Source of the DNA: Rhizobium sp.
GTDB lineage: Bacteria; Pseudomonadota; Alphaproteobacteria; Rhizobiales; Rhizobiaceae
Direction: 5' to 3'
Assembly: GCA_029865885.1 (NCBI GenBank)
Contig: JARXAK010000032.1
Span: forward strand, 1 to 34,639
Length of the DNA: 34,639 nucleotides
The notes beneath the pieces were generated by a model that saw only the letters and a list, made by a program, of their open reading frames with translations, had not been told where the DNA came from and did not search any database. Shown here piece by piece: positions 1-10,065 of the stretch; the first letter of the stretch is position 1, and every line of letters starts with the position of its first letter. Both the position numbers and the translations under genes were made by a program.

Positions 1-312
1 GACCTGAAGATCCTGCTCGAATCCGACGAGATGGGCGTGTGCCTGGTAGAGGAGAAGCGCGCCAACCGGCTCTACATGTTCAACCATGTCGAATATGACT
101 CGACCTCGCTGGGCGACGAGTATTTCCGCGACAAGTCGTCAGGCATCCCGATCAAGCTGCCGCACAACTACTTCCCGCACAATGACGACACGCTGACGCC
201 GCTCAACCGCTGGCGCGGCCATGCGCATCTGCTGTTCGGCAACTGGATCAACGAGATCTACCAGATGACACCCTACGATCTGAACGAGATCGGCAAGGAC
301 CTTCAGCGCTGA
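1..312 (+). CDS. metA: Homoserine O-succinyl/acetyltransferase, C-terminal part (truncated by window edge)
   Basis: Frame is open from base 1 ([44 protein letters not shown]...[15 protein letters not shown]), resembling the MetA C-terminus; stop at 310-312. Confidence 0.9.
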   Translation, partial: DLKILLESDEMGVCLVEEKRANRLYMFNHVEYDSTSLGDEYFRDKSSGIPIKLPHNYFPHNDDTLTPLNRWRGHAHLLFGNWINEIYQMTPYDLNEIGKDLQR

Positions 313-405
313 CACCCGCATTGGGTTTTGGACGGATTTTGGCAGGACAGGCGGCCTCCTCTATGACAGGATGCCGCCGCCGATGAACCGAGCCAATTCC
401 GTCCG

Positions 406-1590
406 ATGTTTCTGCCGTTTTTTCTGCGCTTGAAAGAAGAGAAGGTTCCCGTGACCCTGCGGGAATATCTCGCCTTGCTCGAAGGCCTTCAGGCAGGATT
501 GGTCGATTTCGACCCGGAGGGCTTCTATTATCTCGCCCGCACCACGCTGGTGAAGGACGAGCGCTTCATCGATCGCTTCGACCGGGTGTTTTCCGAGATT
601 TTTGGCGGCATCCTGAGCGAGGGGGCCACAGACGGCGTCGATCGCCAAGTGATCCCTGAAGACTGGCTGCGCAGGCTGGCGGAAAAGCATCTCTCGGACG
701 AGGAGAAGGCGCTGATCGAGAGCCTGGGCGGCTTCGAAAAGCTGATGGAAACGCTTAAAACACGGCTGGCCGAACAGAAGGAACGCCACCAGGGCGGCAA
801 CAAGTGGATCGGCACGGCCGGAACCTCGCCCTTCGGCGCCTATGGCTACAATCCAGAAGGCGTGCGCATCGGCCAGGAGGAAAGCCGACACCGTCGCGCG
901 GTGAAGGTCTGGGACAGCAGAGAATTCCGCAATCTCGATGACCGCGTCGAACTCGGGACGCGCAACATCAAGGTGGCGCTTCGACGGCTGCGCCGCTTCG
1001 TGCGCGAAGGTGCGGCAGAGGAGCTTGATCTCGCAGGCACGATCCGCTCCACCGCCGAGCACGGCTATCTCGACGTGAAGACCCAAGCTGAGCGGCGCAA
1101 TGCCGTAAAGCTCCTGATGTTCTTCGATATCGGCGGCTCAATGGACGACCATGTGCGCGAGATCGAGGAGCTGTTTTCGGCGGCACGCTCCGAATTTCGG
1201 CACATGGAGTATTTCTACTTCCACAATTGCCCCTATGAGCGCGTCTGGAAAGACAACCAGCGCCGCCATGCCGATACCATTCCGACATCAGATGTGATCA
1301 GGACATTCGGCCCGGACTACCGGCTGATCTTTGTCGGCGATGCGGCGATGAGCCCCTATGAGATCACCCATCCCGGCGGTTCGGTGGAACACTGGAACAC
1401 CGAGAGCGGGGCGGCCTGGCTCACACGCTTGACCGACCATTTCCGGCGGCATCTCTGGATCAATCCCCTGCCGCAGGCGAACTGGGACTATACGATGTCC
1501 GTCGGACTGATTCGGCGGCTGATCGGGGAGCGGATGTATCCGCTGACGCTGGGCGGCCTGGAAGCCGCGGCACGCGAGCTTTCGCGGTGA
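406..1590 (+). CDS. VWA-domain CoxE-like protein
   Basis: 394-aa ORF; MFLPFFLRLKEEKVPVTLREYLALLEGL start and LLMFFDIGGSMDDHV MIDAS-like motif. Confidence 0.85.
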   Translation: MFLPFFLRLKEEKVPVTLREYLALLEGLQAGLVDFDPEGFYYLARTTLVKDERFIDRFDRVFSEIFGGILSEGATDGVDRQVIPEDWLRRLAEKHLSDEEKALIESLGGFEKLMETLKTRLAEQKERHQGGNKWIGTAGTSPFGAYGYNPEGVRIGQEESRHRRAVKVWDSREFRNLDDRVELGTRNIKVALRRLRRFVREGAAEELDLAGTIRSTAEHGYLDVKTQAERRNAVKLLMFFDIGGSMDDHVREIEELFSAARSEFRHMEYFYFHNCPYERVWKDNQRRHADTIPTSDVIRTFGPDYRLIFVGDAAMSPYEITHPGGSVEHWNTESGAAWLTRLTDHFRRHLWINPLPQANWDYTMSVGLIRRLIGERMYPLTLGGLEAAARELSR

Positions 1591-1629
1591 GACGCGAGAC
1601 AAAATGACAAGAGGCGAGGAAGCGACAAG

Positions 1630-2640
1630 ATGACGAAGACGGTATTCGGCGTGATGCCAACGGGCGAGGCGGTCGAGAAGGTGGTCCTGAAGGGCGGCGG
1701 CCTGACGGCTTCGATCATCACCCTGGGCGCGGTTTTGCAGGACCTGCGGCTCCAAGGGCATGATGCGCCGCTGGTGCTCGGCTTTGAAGACCTCGAAGGC
1801 TATCTCGACCATTCCCCCTATTTCGGCGCGACGCCCGGTCGCTGCGCCAACCGCATCGGCGGCGGCAGCTTCAAGCTTGACGGCGTCGATTACCAGCTGG
1901 AGCTCAACGAGAAGGGGATCACCCATCTGCATGGCGGCTCGGATGGCATGGGCCGGCGGAACTGGACGATCCTGGAGCATTCACCCGATCACGTCGTGAT
2001 GGAGATCGAGGACCCGGAGGGCCGGGCCGGCTATCCCGGCACCACGCGCACACGTGCGAGTTTCGCGCTCAAATCAGGCGGCGTCTTCTCGGCGGTTTAT
2101 GAAACGGTGACCGACAAGCCGACCATCGCCAATGTCTGCCACCACGCCTATTTCAATCTCGACGGTCGCCCTGATATTCTCGGCCACGATCTGATGATTG
2201 CAGCCGACCATTATACGCCGGTCGACGAGCGACTGATCCCGACCGGGGAAATCCGCCCGGTTGAAAACACCGCCTTTGATTTTCGCGAAATGCGGCCGAT
2301 CCGCCTTAACGTCGAGGGCACACAGCTCGGCTACGACCACAATTTCTGCTTCTCGGGCAGCCGCCTTGCCAAACGCAGCGTTTCGCTTGCGCGCAGCGTC
2401 AATTCCGGCGTGACAATGGAAATCCTGACGACCGAGCCGGGCGTGCAGTTCTATGCCGGCGGGAAGGTGGCACCGGCCGTTCCGGGCCTCGAAGGCCGCC
2501 GCTACGGCGCCTTTGCCGGCTTCTGCATGGAAACCCAGGTCTGGCCTGACGCGATCAACCATCCGAACTTCCCGAACGCCGTGCTGCGGCCGGGCGAAGT
2601 GCTGCGCCAGGAAACGGATTACGTGTTTTCGAAAGCATGA
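1630..2640 (+). CDS. Aldose 1-epimerase (galactose mutarotase)
   Basis: 336-aa ORF with GRCANRIGGGSF, THLHGG, NVCHHAYFNLDG and TTEPGVQFYAGG motifs. Confidence 0.9.
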   Translation: MTKTVFGVMPTGEAVEKVVLKGGGLTASIITLGAVLQDLRLQGHDAPLVLGFEDLEGYLDHSPYFGATPGRCANRIGGGSFKLDGVDYQLELNEKGITHLHGGSDGMGRRNWTILEHSPDHVVMEIEDPEGRAGYPGTTRTRASFALKSGGVFSAVYETVTDKPTIANVCHHAYFNLDGRPDILGHDLMIAADHYTPVDERLIPTGEIRPVENTAFDFREMRPIRLNVEGTQLGYDHNFCFSGSRLAKRSVSLARSVNSGVTMEILTTEPGVQFYAGGKVAPAVPGLEGRRYGAFAGFCMETQVWPDAINHPNFPNAVLRPGEVLRQETDYVFSKA

Positions 2641-2750
2641 GACATGAGAGCGCCGGCTGCGGGGTGACCTGCGGCCGGCCAGAAAAACGACGATAGCCGG
2701 GCTGCACTGATGCGGCGCCGGTTTCAAATCTGTCTCTTGTGGAGAAAGAA

Positions 2751-2825
2751 TGGAGCGGGTGAAGCGATTCGAACGCTCGACCCCAACCTTGGCAAGGTTG
2801 TGCTCTACCCCTGAGCTACACCCGC
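2751..2825 (-). tRNA. tRNA-Gly (anticodon GCC), CCA encoded
   Basis: Reverse complement GCGGGTGTAGCTCAGGGGTAGAGCACAACCTTGCCAAGGTTGGGGTCGAGCGTTCGAATCGCTTCACCCGCTCCA folds as a cloverleaf; anticodon loop TTGCCAA. Confidence 0.95.
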
Positions 2826-3098
2826 TCATAACCGCGATCCTGGGGTAGTGTCTGGATCGTGGGCCGTCCGTCTTGCGGCGACGGGGGCTATATGGCCCAA
2901 CCGATTTTCAAATGCAACAGGGAAATGACGTATCCGTGCGAAAAAAATTCGTGAACACCCCAAGAGGCTGACAAAGCTCAGCTTTTGCGGGTTTTTTGGC
3001 GACACGAAAGATTGCAGGATGTCGGTCTTGGGCCTATGCCTCTGAGGGAATCCGGTTAGATGACGGGCTCAAGACCCGGACTTTTCAAGCGAGGCCCC

Positions 3099-3602
3099 AT
3101 GACGACGCCGAAAACTGCAGACGATCTTCTCCGCTTCCTGGACGAACTGGGGATCGCCCACAAGACGAAGACCCATCCACCCGTCTTCACCGTCGCCGAA
3201 TCGGTGTCGCTGCGCGACGAGATCCCCGGCGGGCACACCAAGAACCTCTTCGTGAAGGACAAGAAGGACAACTTCTTTCTGCTCACCGTCGAGGAGAATG
3301 CCTCGGTTGACCTCAAGACGGTGCACACGATCATCGGAGCGGCGAGCAAGGTTTCCTTCGGCAAGCCTGAGAAGCTGATGGAGTATCTGGGCGTCGTGCC
3401 GGGCTCGGTGACGGCCTTCGGCGCGATCAACGATACGGACAAGAACGTGACCTTCGTGCTCGACAAGGATCTGATGGAGCATGAGATCATCAACGGCCAT
3501 CCACTCTCCAATGACGCAACCACATCGATCGGCCGCGACGATCTGATCCGCTTCATGGAAGCAACCGGGCATACGCCGCTTGTCTTGAAAGTCACGGCCT
3601 GA
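3099..3602 (+). CDS. YbaK/prolyl-tRNA deacylase (ProX-type) family protein
   Basis: Internal start MTTPKTADDLLRFLDELGIAHKTKTHPPVFTVAES...GGHTKNLFVKDKK is typical of ProXp/YbaK; GCGAGG precedes the ATG. The listed ORF starts earlier (3060). Confidence 0.88.
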   Translation: MTTPKTADDLLRFLDELGIAHKTKTHPPVFTVAESVSLRDEIPGGHTKNLFVKDKKDNFFLLTVEENASVDLKTVHTIIGAASKVSFGKPEKLMEYLGVVPGSVTAFGAINDTDKNVTFVLDKDLMEHEIINGHPLSNDATTSIGRDDLIRFMEATGHTPLVLKVTA

Positions 3603-3660
3603 CATACGATCTTAACGGCAAGGACGGCAGCCCCAGCAAGGGCTGCGAAACAGGCGGGAG

Positions 3661-4644
<984 letters not shown>

Positions 4645-4730
4645 GCTGCCGCCGGCCTTGAGTTTTGGCCGCCGCGACCCAGATAGAAGCAGGAACGAAC
4701 GCCGGACTTTTCCGGACAGGATGTGCTTCA

Positions 4731-5408
4731 ATGCAAGTGGGAAATTCCCGATATCTGACGGCTGCGGACCTACCCGAGACGGTCCCGGTCTTCCCCATCT
4801 CCGGTGTGCTGCTGCTGCCGGGCGGACAGCTGCCGCTTAACATCTTCGAACCGCGCTATCTTGCGATGTTCGATGCGGCGCTCGCCGGCAACCGCCTGAT
4901 CGGCATGATCCAGCCGGCATTGTCGGAGGTGCAGGCAAACATCCTGCCCGAACGCCCGCAGCTCGCGCCTGTCGGCTGCATCGGTCGAATCACCTCGTTC
5001 ACCGAAACCGGCGACGGCCGCTACGTCGTATCCCTCGCAGGGGTTTGCCGCTTCCGACTGATGGATGAGGCCGCGACGAGCAAGCCTTTCCGCAGCTTTC
5101 ACATCGCCCCTTTCATCGCAGACCTGACGTCTTCGGAGGACGAAGCACAGGTCAATCGTGCCGGGCTCCTGGCTGCCTTCAAGGCCTATCTGGAGGCCAA
5201 CAAGCTGGAAGCGGACTGGGAAAGCGTCGAGCGCGCCTCGAACCTGACATTGGTAAACTCCCTGTCGATGATGTCGCCCTTCGGCCCGCCCGAAAAGCAG
5301 GCCCTGCTTGAGGCCCCCGACCTGAAGACCCGCGCCGAGACCCTGATCGCGATCACCGAAATCGTGCTGGCACGCACATTCGGCGATGCCGATACGATGT
5401 TGCAGTGA
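4731..5408 (+). CDS. LON substrate-binding (N-terminal) domain protein
   Basis: [34 protein letters not shown] motif; ATG at 4731 preferred over the upstream TTG. Confidence 0.87.
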   Translation: MQVGNSRYLTAADLPETVPVFPISGVLLLPGGQLPLNIFEPRYLAMFDAALAGNRLIGMIQPALSEVQANILPERPQLAPVGCIGRITSFTETGDGRYVVSLAGVCRFRLMDEAATSKPFRSFHIAPFIADLTSSEDEAQVNRAGLLAAFKAYLEANKLEADWESVERASNLTLVNSLSMMSPFGPPEKQALLEAPDLKTRAETLIAITEIVLARTFGDADTMLQ

Positions 5409-5412
5409 ACGC

Positions 5413-5610
5413 ATGGCCGACAATCCGACCAGCCTCATTGATCCGAAGATGCTTGAGCTTCTAGTGTGCCCTTTGACGCAGGGCACACTGAAATGGGATC
5501 GCGAGAAAAGCGAGCTGGTCTCGGAAAAGGCGCGTCTCGCCTATCCGATACGGGACGGGATCCCGATCATGCTGGTGTCCGAGGCACGCAAGCTCGAAAT
5601 GCCCGCCTGA
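5413..5610 (+). CDS. Trm112 family protein
   Basis: [26 protein letters not shown]...[13 protein letters not shown]. Confidence 0.87.
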   Translation: MADNPTSLIDPKMLELLVCPLTQGTLKWDREKSELVSEKARLAYPIRDGIPIMLVSEARKLEMPA

Positions 5611-5648
5611 CGCTGCGGGTGCAGCCAGGCCGAGACCTTCATCACCGT

Positions 5649-6863
5649 TCAGATGCTCTGGCCACCGAGCAGACGAGGCCTGTCACGGCCTGAAGCGCCT
5701 GCCGCCTCCCGGATGAAATAGTTTTTGAGCCCGGGAATGCGATCGACGACACCGAGGCCAAGATCGCGCAGCACCCGGACCGGCGTCACGTCGTTGGAGA
5801 ACAGACGGTTGAGCACGTCGGTCGTCACCCCCATCCGGAACGTGTCGAAGCGCCGCCAGATCTGGTAGCGCTCGAGAACGTTGACCGAACCGATATCGAG
5901 ACCGAGCCGATCTGCATCGACCACCGTTTCGGCAAGCGCTGCGACGTCCTTGAAACCGAGATTGAGCCCCTGGCCAGAAATCGGATGAATGCCGTGGGCG
6001 GCATCGCCGGCGAGCGCCAGACGCGGGGCAATGAAGGCGCGGGCAAGCGTCAGGCCGAGCGGAAAGGCCCGTCGATCCGCAGTCGCCCGGATGGTCCCGA
6101 GCTTGTGGCCGAAGCGCCGCTCGAGCTCCGCCTCGAAGAGGAGATCATCGGAAGCGACGAGCCTATCGGCATCTTCGGTACGTTCGGTCCAGACCAGCGA
6201 CGAGCGGTTGCCCTTCAGCGGCAGAATCGCGAAGGGGCCCGCGGGGAGGAAATGCTCCTCGGCAACGCCGTCATGCGGTCTTTCATGTTCGACCGTCGTG
6301 ACGATACCAGACTGGCCATATTGCCAGGTAACCGTCTTGATGCCCGCCAGATCCCGAAGCTTCGACTTCACGCCGTCACAGGCGATGACCAGCCGGGACG
6401 AAACGACGCTGCCATCCGAGAGGGTAAGTTCCGCGCTCGGACCGGTATCGCGGAAACCCGTCGCCCGAAGGCCATGACGGATGGCGATCCCACGCTCGGC
6501 GCAGGCATCCCTCAGAGCCGCGACCATGCTGACATTCGGGATCATATGCGCGAACGGGCGCCCATCCTCGACGGCACCGTCGAAGGTGAGGAAGACGGGG
6601 CGCACCGGGTCCGAGGTTTTCGAATCGGTGACGATCATCCGGTTGATCGGTTGCGCATCCGGTTCGATCCGGTCCCAGGTTCCAAAGACGTCGAGCATCT
6701 TCGTCGCAGCCGCGATGATCGCCGACGCCCGCAGGTCCTTTTTCCATGCCTCTTCGGGCGCTGCTTCGATCACCTCGATGGCGAGATGCGGTGCAGCCTG
6801 CTTGATCGCGACTGCGGCGGAAAGACCGACATAGCCACCGCCGACGACGAGCACATCCAGCAT
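5649..6863 (-). CDS. FAD-dependent ubiquinone biosynthesis hydroxylase (UbiH/UbiL-like)
   Basis: VVGGGYVGLSAAVAI dinucleotide-binding motif and LALAGDAAHGIHPISGQGLNLGFKDVAALAE motif. Confidence 0.88.
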   Translation of the reverse strand: MLDVLVVGGGYVGLSAAVAIKQAAPHLAIEVIEAAPEEAWKKDLRASAIIAAATKMLDVFGTWDRIEPDAQPINRMIVTDSKTSDPVRPVFLTFDGAVEDGRPFAHMIPNVSMVAALRDACAERGIAIRHGLRATGFRDTGPSAELTLSDGSVVSSRLVIACDGVKSKLRDLAGIKTVTWQYGQSGIVTTVEHERPHDGVAEEHFLPAGPFAILPLKGNRSSLVWTERTEDADRLVASDDLLFEAELERRFGHKLGTIRATADRRAFPLGLTLARAFIAPRLALAGDAAHGIHPISGQGLNLGFKDVAALAETVVDADRLGLDIGSVNVLERYQIWRRFDTFRMGVTTDVLNRLFSNDVTPVRVLRDLGLGVVDRIPGLKNYFIREAAGASGRDRPRLLGGQSI

Positions 6864-6946
6864 GGCGAAATCCTTTGTTCTTGTAGACCTGATGTCACCT
6901 ATATAGATCAGCCTTGAACGGGTGCCTATAAGCGGAGCAATGCATT

Positions 6947-7831
6947 ATGTCGCAGCCATCAGGACAGACCAGACCGATGCAGGACCTGATCGAACGTCTC
7001 GATCTGGAAAAGCTGGAGGAAAACCTGTTTCGCGGCAGCAGTCCGCAAAACGGCTGGCAGCGCGTCTTCGGCGGGCTCGTCATCGCGCAGGCGCTGATGG
7101 CGGCGCAACGCTGCGTCGACCCTGATCGTATCGTCCATTCCCTGCATGCCTATTTCATGCGCCCCGGCGATCCCTCGATCCCGATCGTCTACCAGGTCGA
7201 GCGCATCCGGGATGGCTCATCCTTCACCACCCGGCGCGTGGTGGCCATTCAGCACGGCAAGGCGATCTTCTCGATGTCTGCGTCCTTTCAGGTGGAAGAG
7301 CCCGGCTTCGATCACCAGATCAAGATCCCGGATGTGCCCGCGCCCGAGACGCTGATGGGCGAGGCGGAATTCCGCGCTGCCTTTCTCGCGCAGGCACCGG
7401 ACACGGTGAAGAAATACTGGGGCCGCGAACGCCCGATCGAGATCCGCCCGACGTCGCTGACCCATTATCTGTCCCGCGAAAAGCTGGAGCCGGAAGCCCA
7501 TATCTGGGTCCGTGCTTCGGGTCTCGTGCCGGACGACCGACATTACCAGGCAGCCATCCTTGCCTATCTCTCGGACATGACCTTGCTCGACACATCCCTT
7601 TACGCCCATGGCACATCGATCTTCGATCCCGAGCTACAGGTGGCGAGCCTTGATCATGCCATGTGGTTCCACCGCCCCTGCCGACTGGACGACTGGCTTC
7701 TCTACACCCAGGACAGTCCGAGCGCGGCAGGTGCTCGCGGCATGACGCGGGGGAGCATTTTCACCCGTGATGGCCGGCTGATCGCCTCCGTTGCCCAGGA
7801 GGGTCTGATCCGCAAACGGGCAAATGACTAA
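6947..7831 (+). CDS. tesB: Acyl-CoA thioesterase II
   Basis: ENLFRGSSPQNGWQRVFGGLVIAQALMAAQRCV...HSLHAYFMRPGDPSIPIVYQVERIRDG is TesB-like. Confidence 0.9.
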   Translation: MSQPSGQTRPMQDLIERLDLEKLEENLFRGSSPQNGWQRVFGGLVIAQALMAAQRCVDPDRIVHSLHAYFMRPGDPSIPIVYQVERIRDGSSFTTRRVVAIQHGKAIFSMSASFQVEEPGFDHQIKIPDVPAPETLMGEAEFRAAFLAQAPDTVKKYWGRERPIEIRPTSLTHYLSREKLEPEAHIWVRASGLVPDDRHYQAAILAYLSDMTLLDTSLYAHGTSIFDPELQVASLDHAMWFHRPCRLDDWLLYTQDSPSAAGARGMTRGSIFTRDGRLIASVAQEGLIRKRAND

Positions 7832-7847
7832 TTTTAAGTCATTTTTC
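7824..7847 (+). terminator. Hairpin terminator overlapping the tesB stop codon
   Basis: ATGACT-AATTTTA-AGTCAT followed by TTTTTC. Confidence 0.55.
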
Positions 7848-7865
7848 ATTTTCTGCACAATATTT

Positions 7866-7882
7866 ATGCGCTCAATGCGCAT
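7866..7882. promoter_or_regulatory. Candidate NtrC-type enhancer site
   Basis: Perfect inverted repeat ATGCGC-TCAAT-GCGCAT, spacing as in NtrC sites (TGCACC-N5-GGTGCA), about 72 bp upstream of a sigma54-like -24 element before glnK. Confidence 0.55.
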
Positions 7883-7953
7883 TCATCTGCCTGTTTATTG
7901 GTTAAATTTTCCAGAGCCTTTACATTTCAATAACTTATAGAGAATTCTGAATC

Positions 7954-8397
<444 letters not shown>

Positions 8398-8424
8398 GAA
8401 CGGCTGTAAGGGGAGTTGTTACTG

Positions 8425-9858
8425 ATGTCATTTGCCAAGCTTAATTCCAATCTCGTGCGCCTTGGCGCCGCGTCTGCAGCACTGCTGGCGCCGGTTGTCG
8501 CCTTCGCGCAGGAAGCGGCTCCGGCTGCAGCCGAAGCGGTAGCTGCCGCGGCGCCCGCCATGACCGTCGACAAGGGCGACACCACCTGGATGCTGGTCTC
8601 AGTCGTCCTAGTTCTGCTGATGACCATCCCGGGTCTCGGCCTGTTCTACGGTGGTCTCGTCCGCGCCAAGAACATGCTGTCGGTCCTGATGCAGGTCATG
8701 ACGATTGCTGCCATGGCCATGATCCTCTGGGTCATCTACGGCTATTCGCTCGCCTTCACCAATGGCGGCAGCCTCAACTCCTTCGTTGGCGGCTTCTCGA
8801 AGATGTTCCTGTCCGGCGTCGACGTCTCGACCATGGCGGAAAGCTTCACCAAGGGCGTTGCCATTCCGGAACTCGCCTTCGTCTGCTTCCAGATGACGTT
8901 CGCAGCGATCACCCCGGCCCTCATCGTCGGCGCCTTCGCCGAGCGCGTGAAGTTCTCGGCCGTCATCCTGTTCTCGGCTCTCTGGCTCACCTTCGTCTAC
9001 TTCCCGATCGCCCACATGGTCTGGTTCTGGGGCGGCCCGAGCGCCTACGCTGATCCGACCGGCCTCATCTTCGGCTTCGGCGCGATCGACTTCGCAGGCG
9101 GCACCGTCGTTCACATCAATGCCGGCATCGCCGGTCTGATCGGCGCGATCATGGTCGGCAAGCGTACCGGCTACGGCAAGGACATGATGGCTCCGCACTC
9201 GATGACCATGACCCTCATCGGCGCTGGCCTTCTCTGGGTCGGCTGGTTCGGCTTCAACGCCGGCTCCAACCTGGAAGCCAATGGTTATGCGGCCCTCGCC
9301 ATGATCAACACCTTCCTGGCAACTGCTGCCGCAATCCTGTCCTGGGCACTCGTCGAAACCTTCTCGCGTGGCAAGGCTTCGATGCTCGGCGCGGTCTCTG
9401 GTGCGATCGCCGGTCTCGTCGTCATCACCCCGGCCGCCGGTTTCGCCGGCCCGATGGGCGCAATCGTCATGGGTCTCATCGTCTCCCCGGTCTGCTACTT
9501 CTTCTGCTCGACCGTGAAGAACAAGTTCGGCTACGACGACACGGCTGACGTCTTCGGCATCCACGGCGTTGGCGGCATCATGGGCGCGCTTCTGGTCGGC
9601 GTGTTCGTCAACCCGGCCCTCGGCGGCGCTGGTATCGTCGACTACTCGACGGCCGACTTCGCAGCTGGCTATGCCGGCACGGCCACCCAGGTCTTCGCTC
9701 AGCTCAAGGGCGTTGTCGTCACCGTCCTGTGGTGCGGTATCGTGTCGATCATCCTCTTCAAGATCGTCGACATGATCGTTGGCCTGCGCGTTCCGGTCGA
9801 AGCCGAACGCGAAGGTCTGGACCTCGCCTCGCACGGCGAAGCCGCCTACCACAACTAA
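8425..9858 (+). CDS. amtB: Ammonium transporter
   Basis: GLGLFYGGLVRAKNMLSVLMQ, IDFAGGTVVHINAGIAGLIG and DVFGIHGVGGIMGALLVG motifs; N-terminal signal-like segment. Confidence 0.96.
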   Translation: MSFAKLNSNLVRLGAASAALLAPVVAFAQEAAPAAAEAVAAAAPAMTVDKGDTTWMLVSVVLVLLMTIPGLGLFYGGLVRAKNMLSVLMQVMTIAAMAMILWVIYGYSLAFTNGGSLNSFVGGFSKMFLSGVDVSTMAESFTKGVAIPELAFVCFQMTFAAITPALIVGAFAERVKFSAVILFSALWLTFVYFPIAHMVWFWGGPSAYADPTGLIFGFGAIDFAGGTVVHINAGIAGLIGAIMVGKRTGYGKDMMAPHSMTMTLIGAGLLWVGWFGFNAGSNLEANGYAALAMINTFLATAAAILSWALVETFSRGKASMLGAVSGAIAGLVVITPAAGFAGPMGAIVMGLIVSPVCYFFCSTVKNKFGYDDTADVFGIHGVGGIMGALLVGVFVNPALGGAGIVDYSTADFAAGYAGTATQVFAQLKGVVVTVLWCGIVSIILFKIVDMIVGLRVPVEAEREGLDLASHGEAAYHN

Positions 9859-9894
9859 GATCCCTGACGGATCTCAGCCTCTCAAATGCGGCAG

Positions 9895-9924
9895 CGCCCG
9901 GGTCTCATCGCCCGGGCGTTTTTC
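9895..9924 (+). terminator. Intrinsic terminator after amtB
   Basis: CGCCCGGG-TCTCATCG-CCCGGGCG-TTTTTCGTTT. Confidence 0.85.
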
Positions 9925-9963
9925 GTTTACAGCATACCGGGGCGGCGCCCCTGCATCGCATGG

Positions 9964-9978
9964 TTAATGCACCATTAA
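9964..9978. promoter_or_regulatory. CtrA-type binding site upstream of ftsK
   Basis: Exact TTAA-TGCACCA-TTAA (TTAA-N7-TTAA) followed by CC. Confidence 0.7.
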
Positions 9979-10003
9979 CCCTCCCTCCTGTAGGGTACCG
10001 GAT

Positions 10004-10029
10004 GGATATCCATGTCGACATGGGTATCC
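10004..10029. repeat. 26-bp imperfect palindrome in ftsK upstream/leader region
   Basis: GGATATCCATGTC|GACATGGGTATCC; one non-complementary pair out of 13. Confidence 0.8.
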
Positions 10030-10065
10030 GAGGACATCACCGGCAACAGGACGGACAGACATTCC

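Noticed and set aside
5985-6917. 310-aa plus-strand ORF opposite the UbiH-like gene
   Set aside because: Arg/Asp-rich shadow frame; the minus strand encodes a clear FAD monooxygenase.
8608-9852. 414-aa minus-strand ORF antisense to amtB
   Set aside because: Asp/Glu/His/Arg-rich shadow translation of a high-GC gene; amtB on the + strand is unambiguous.
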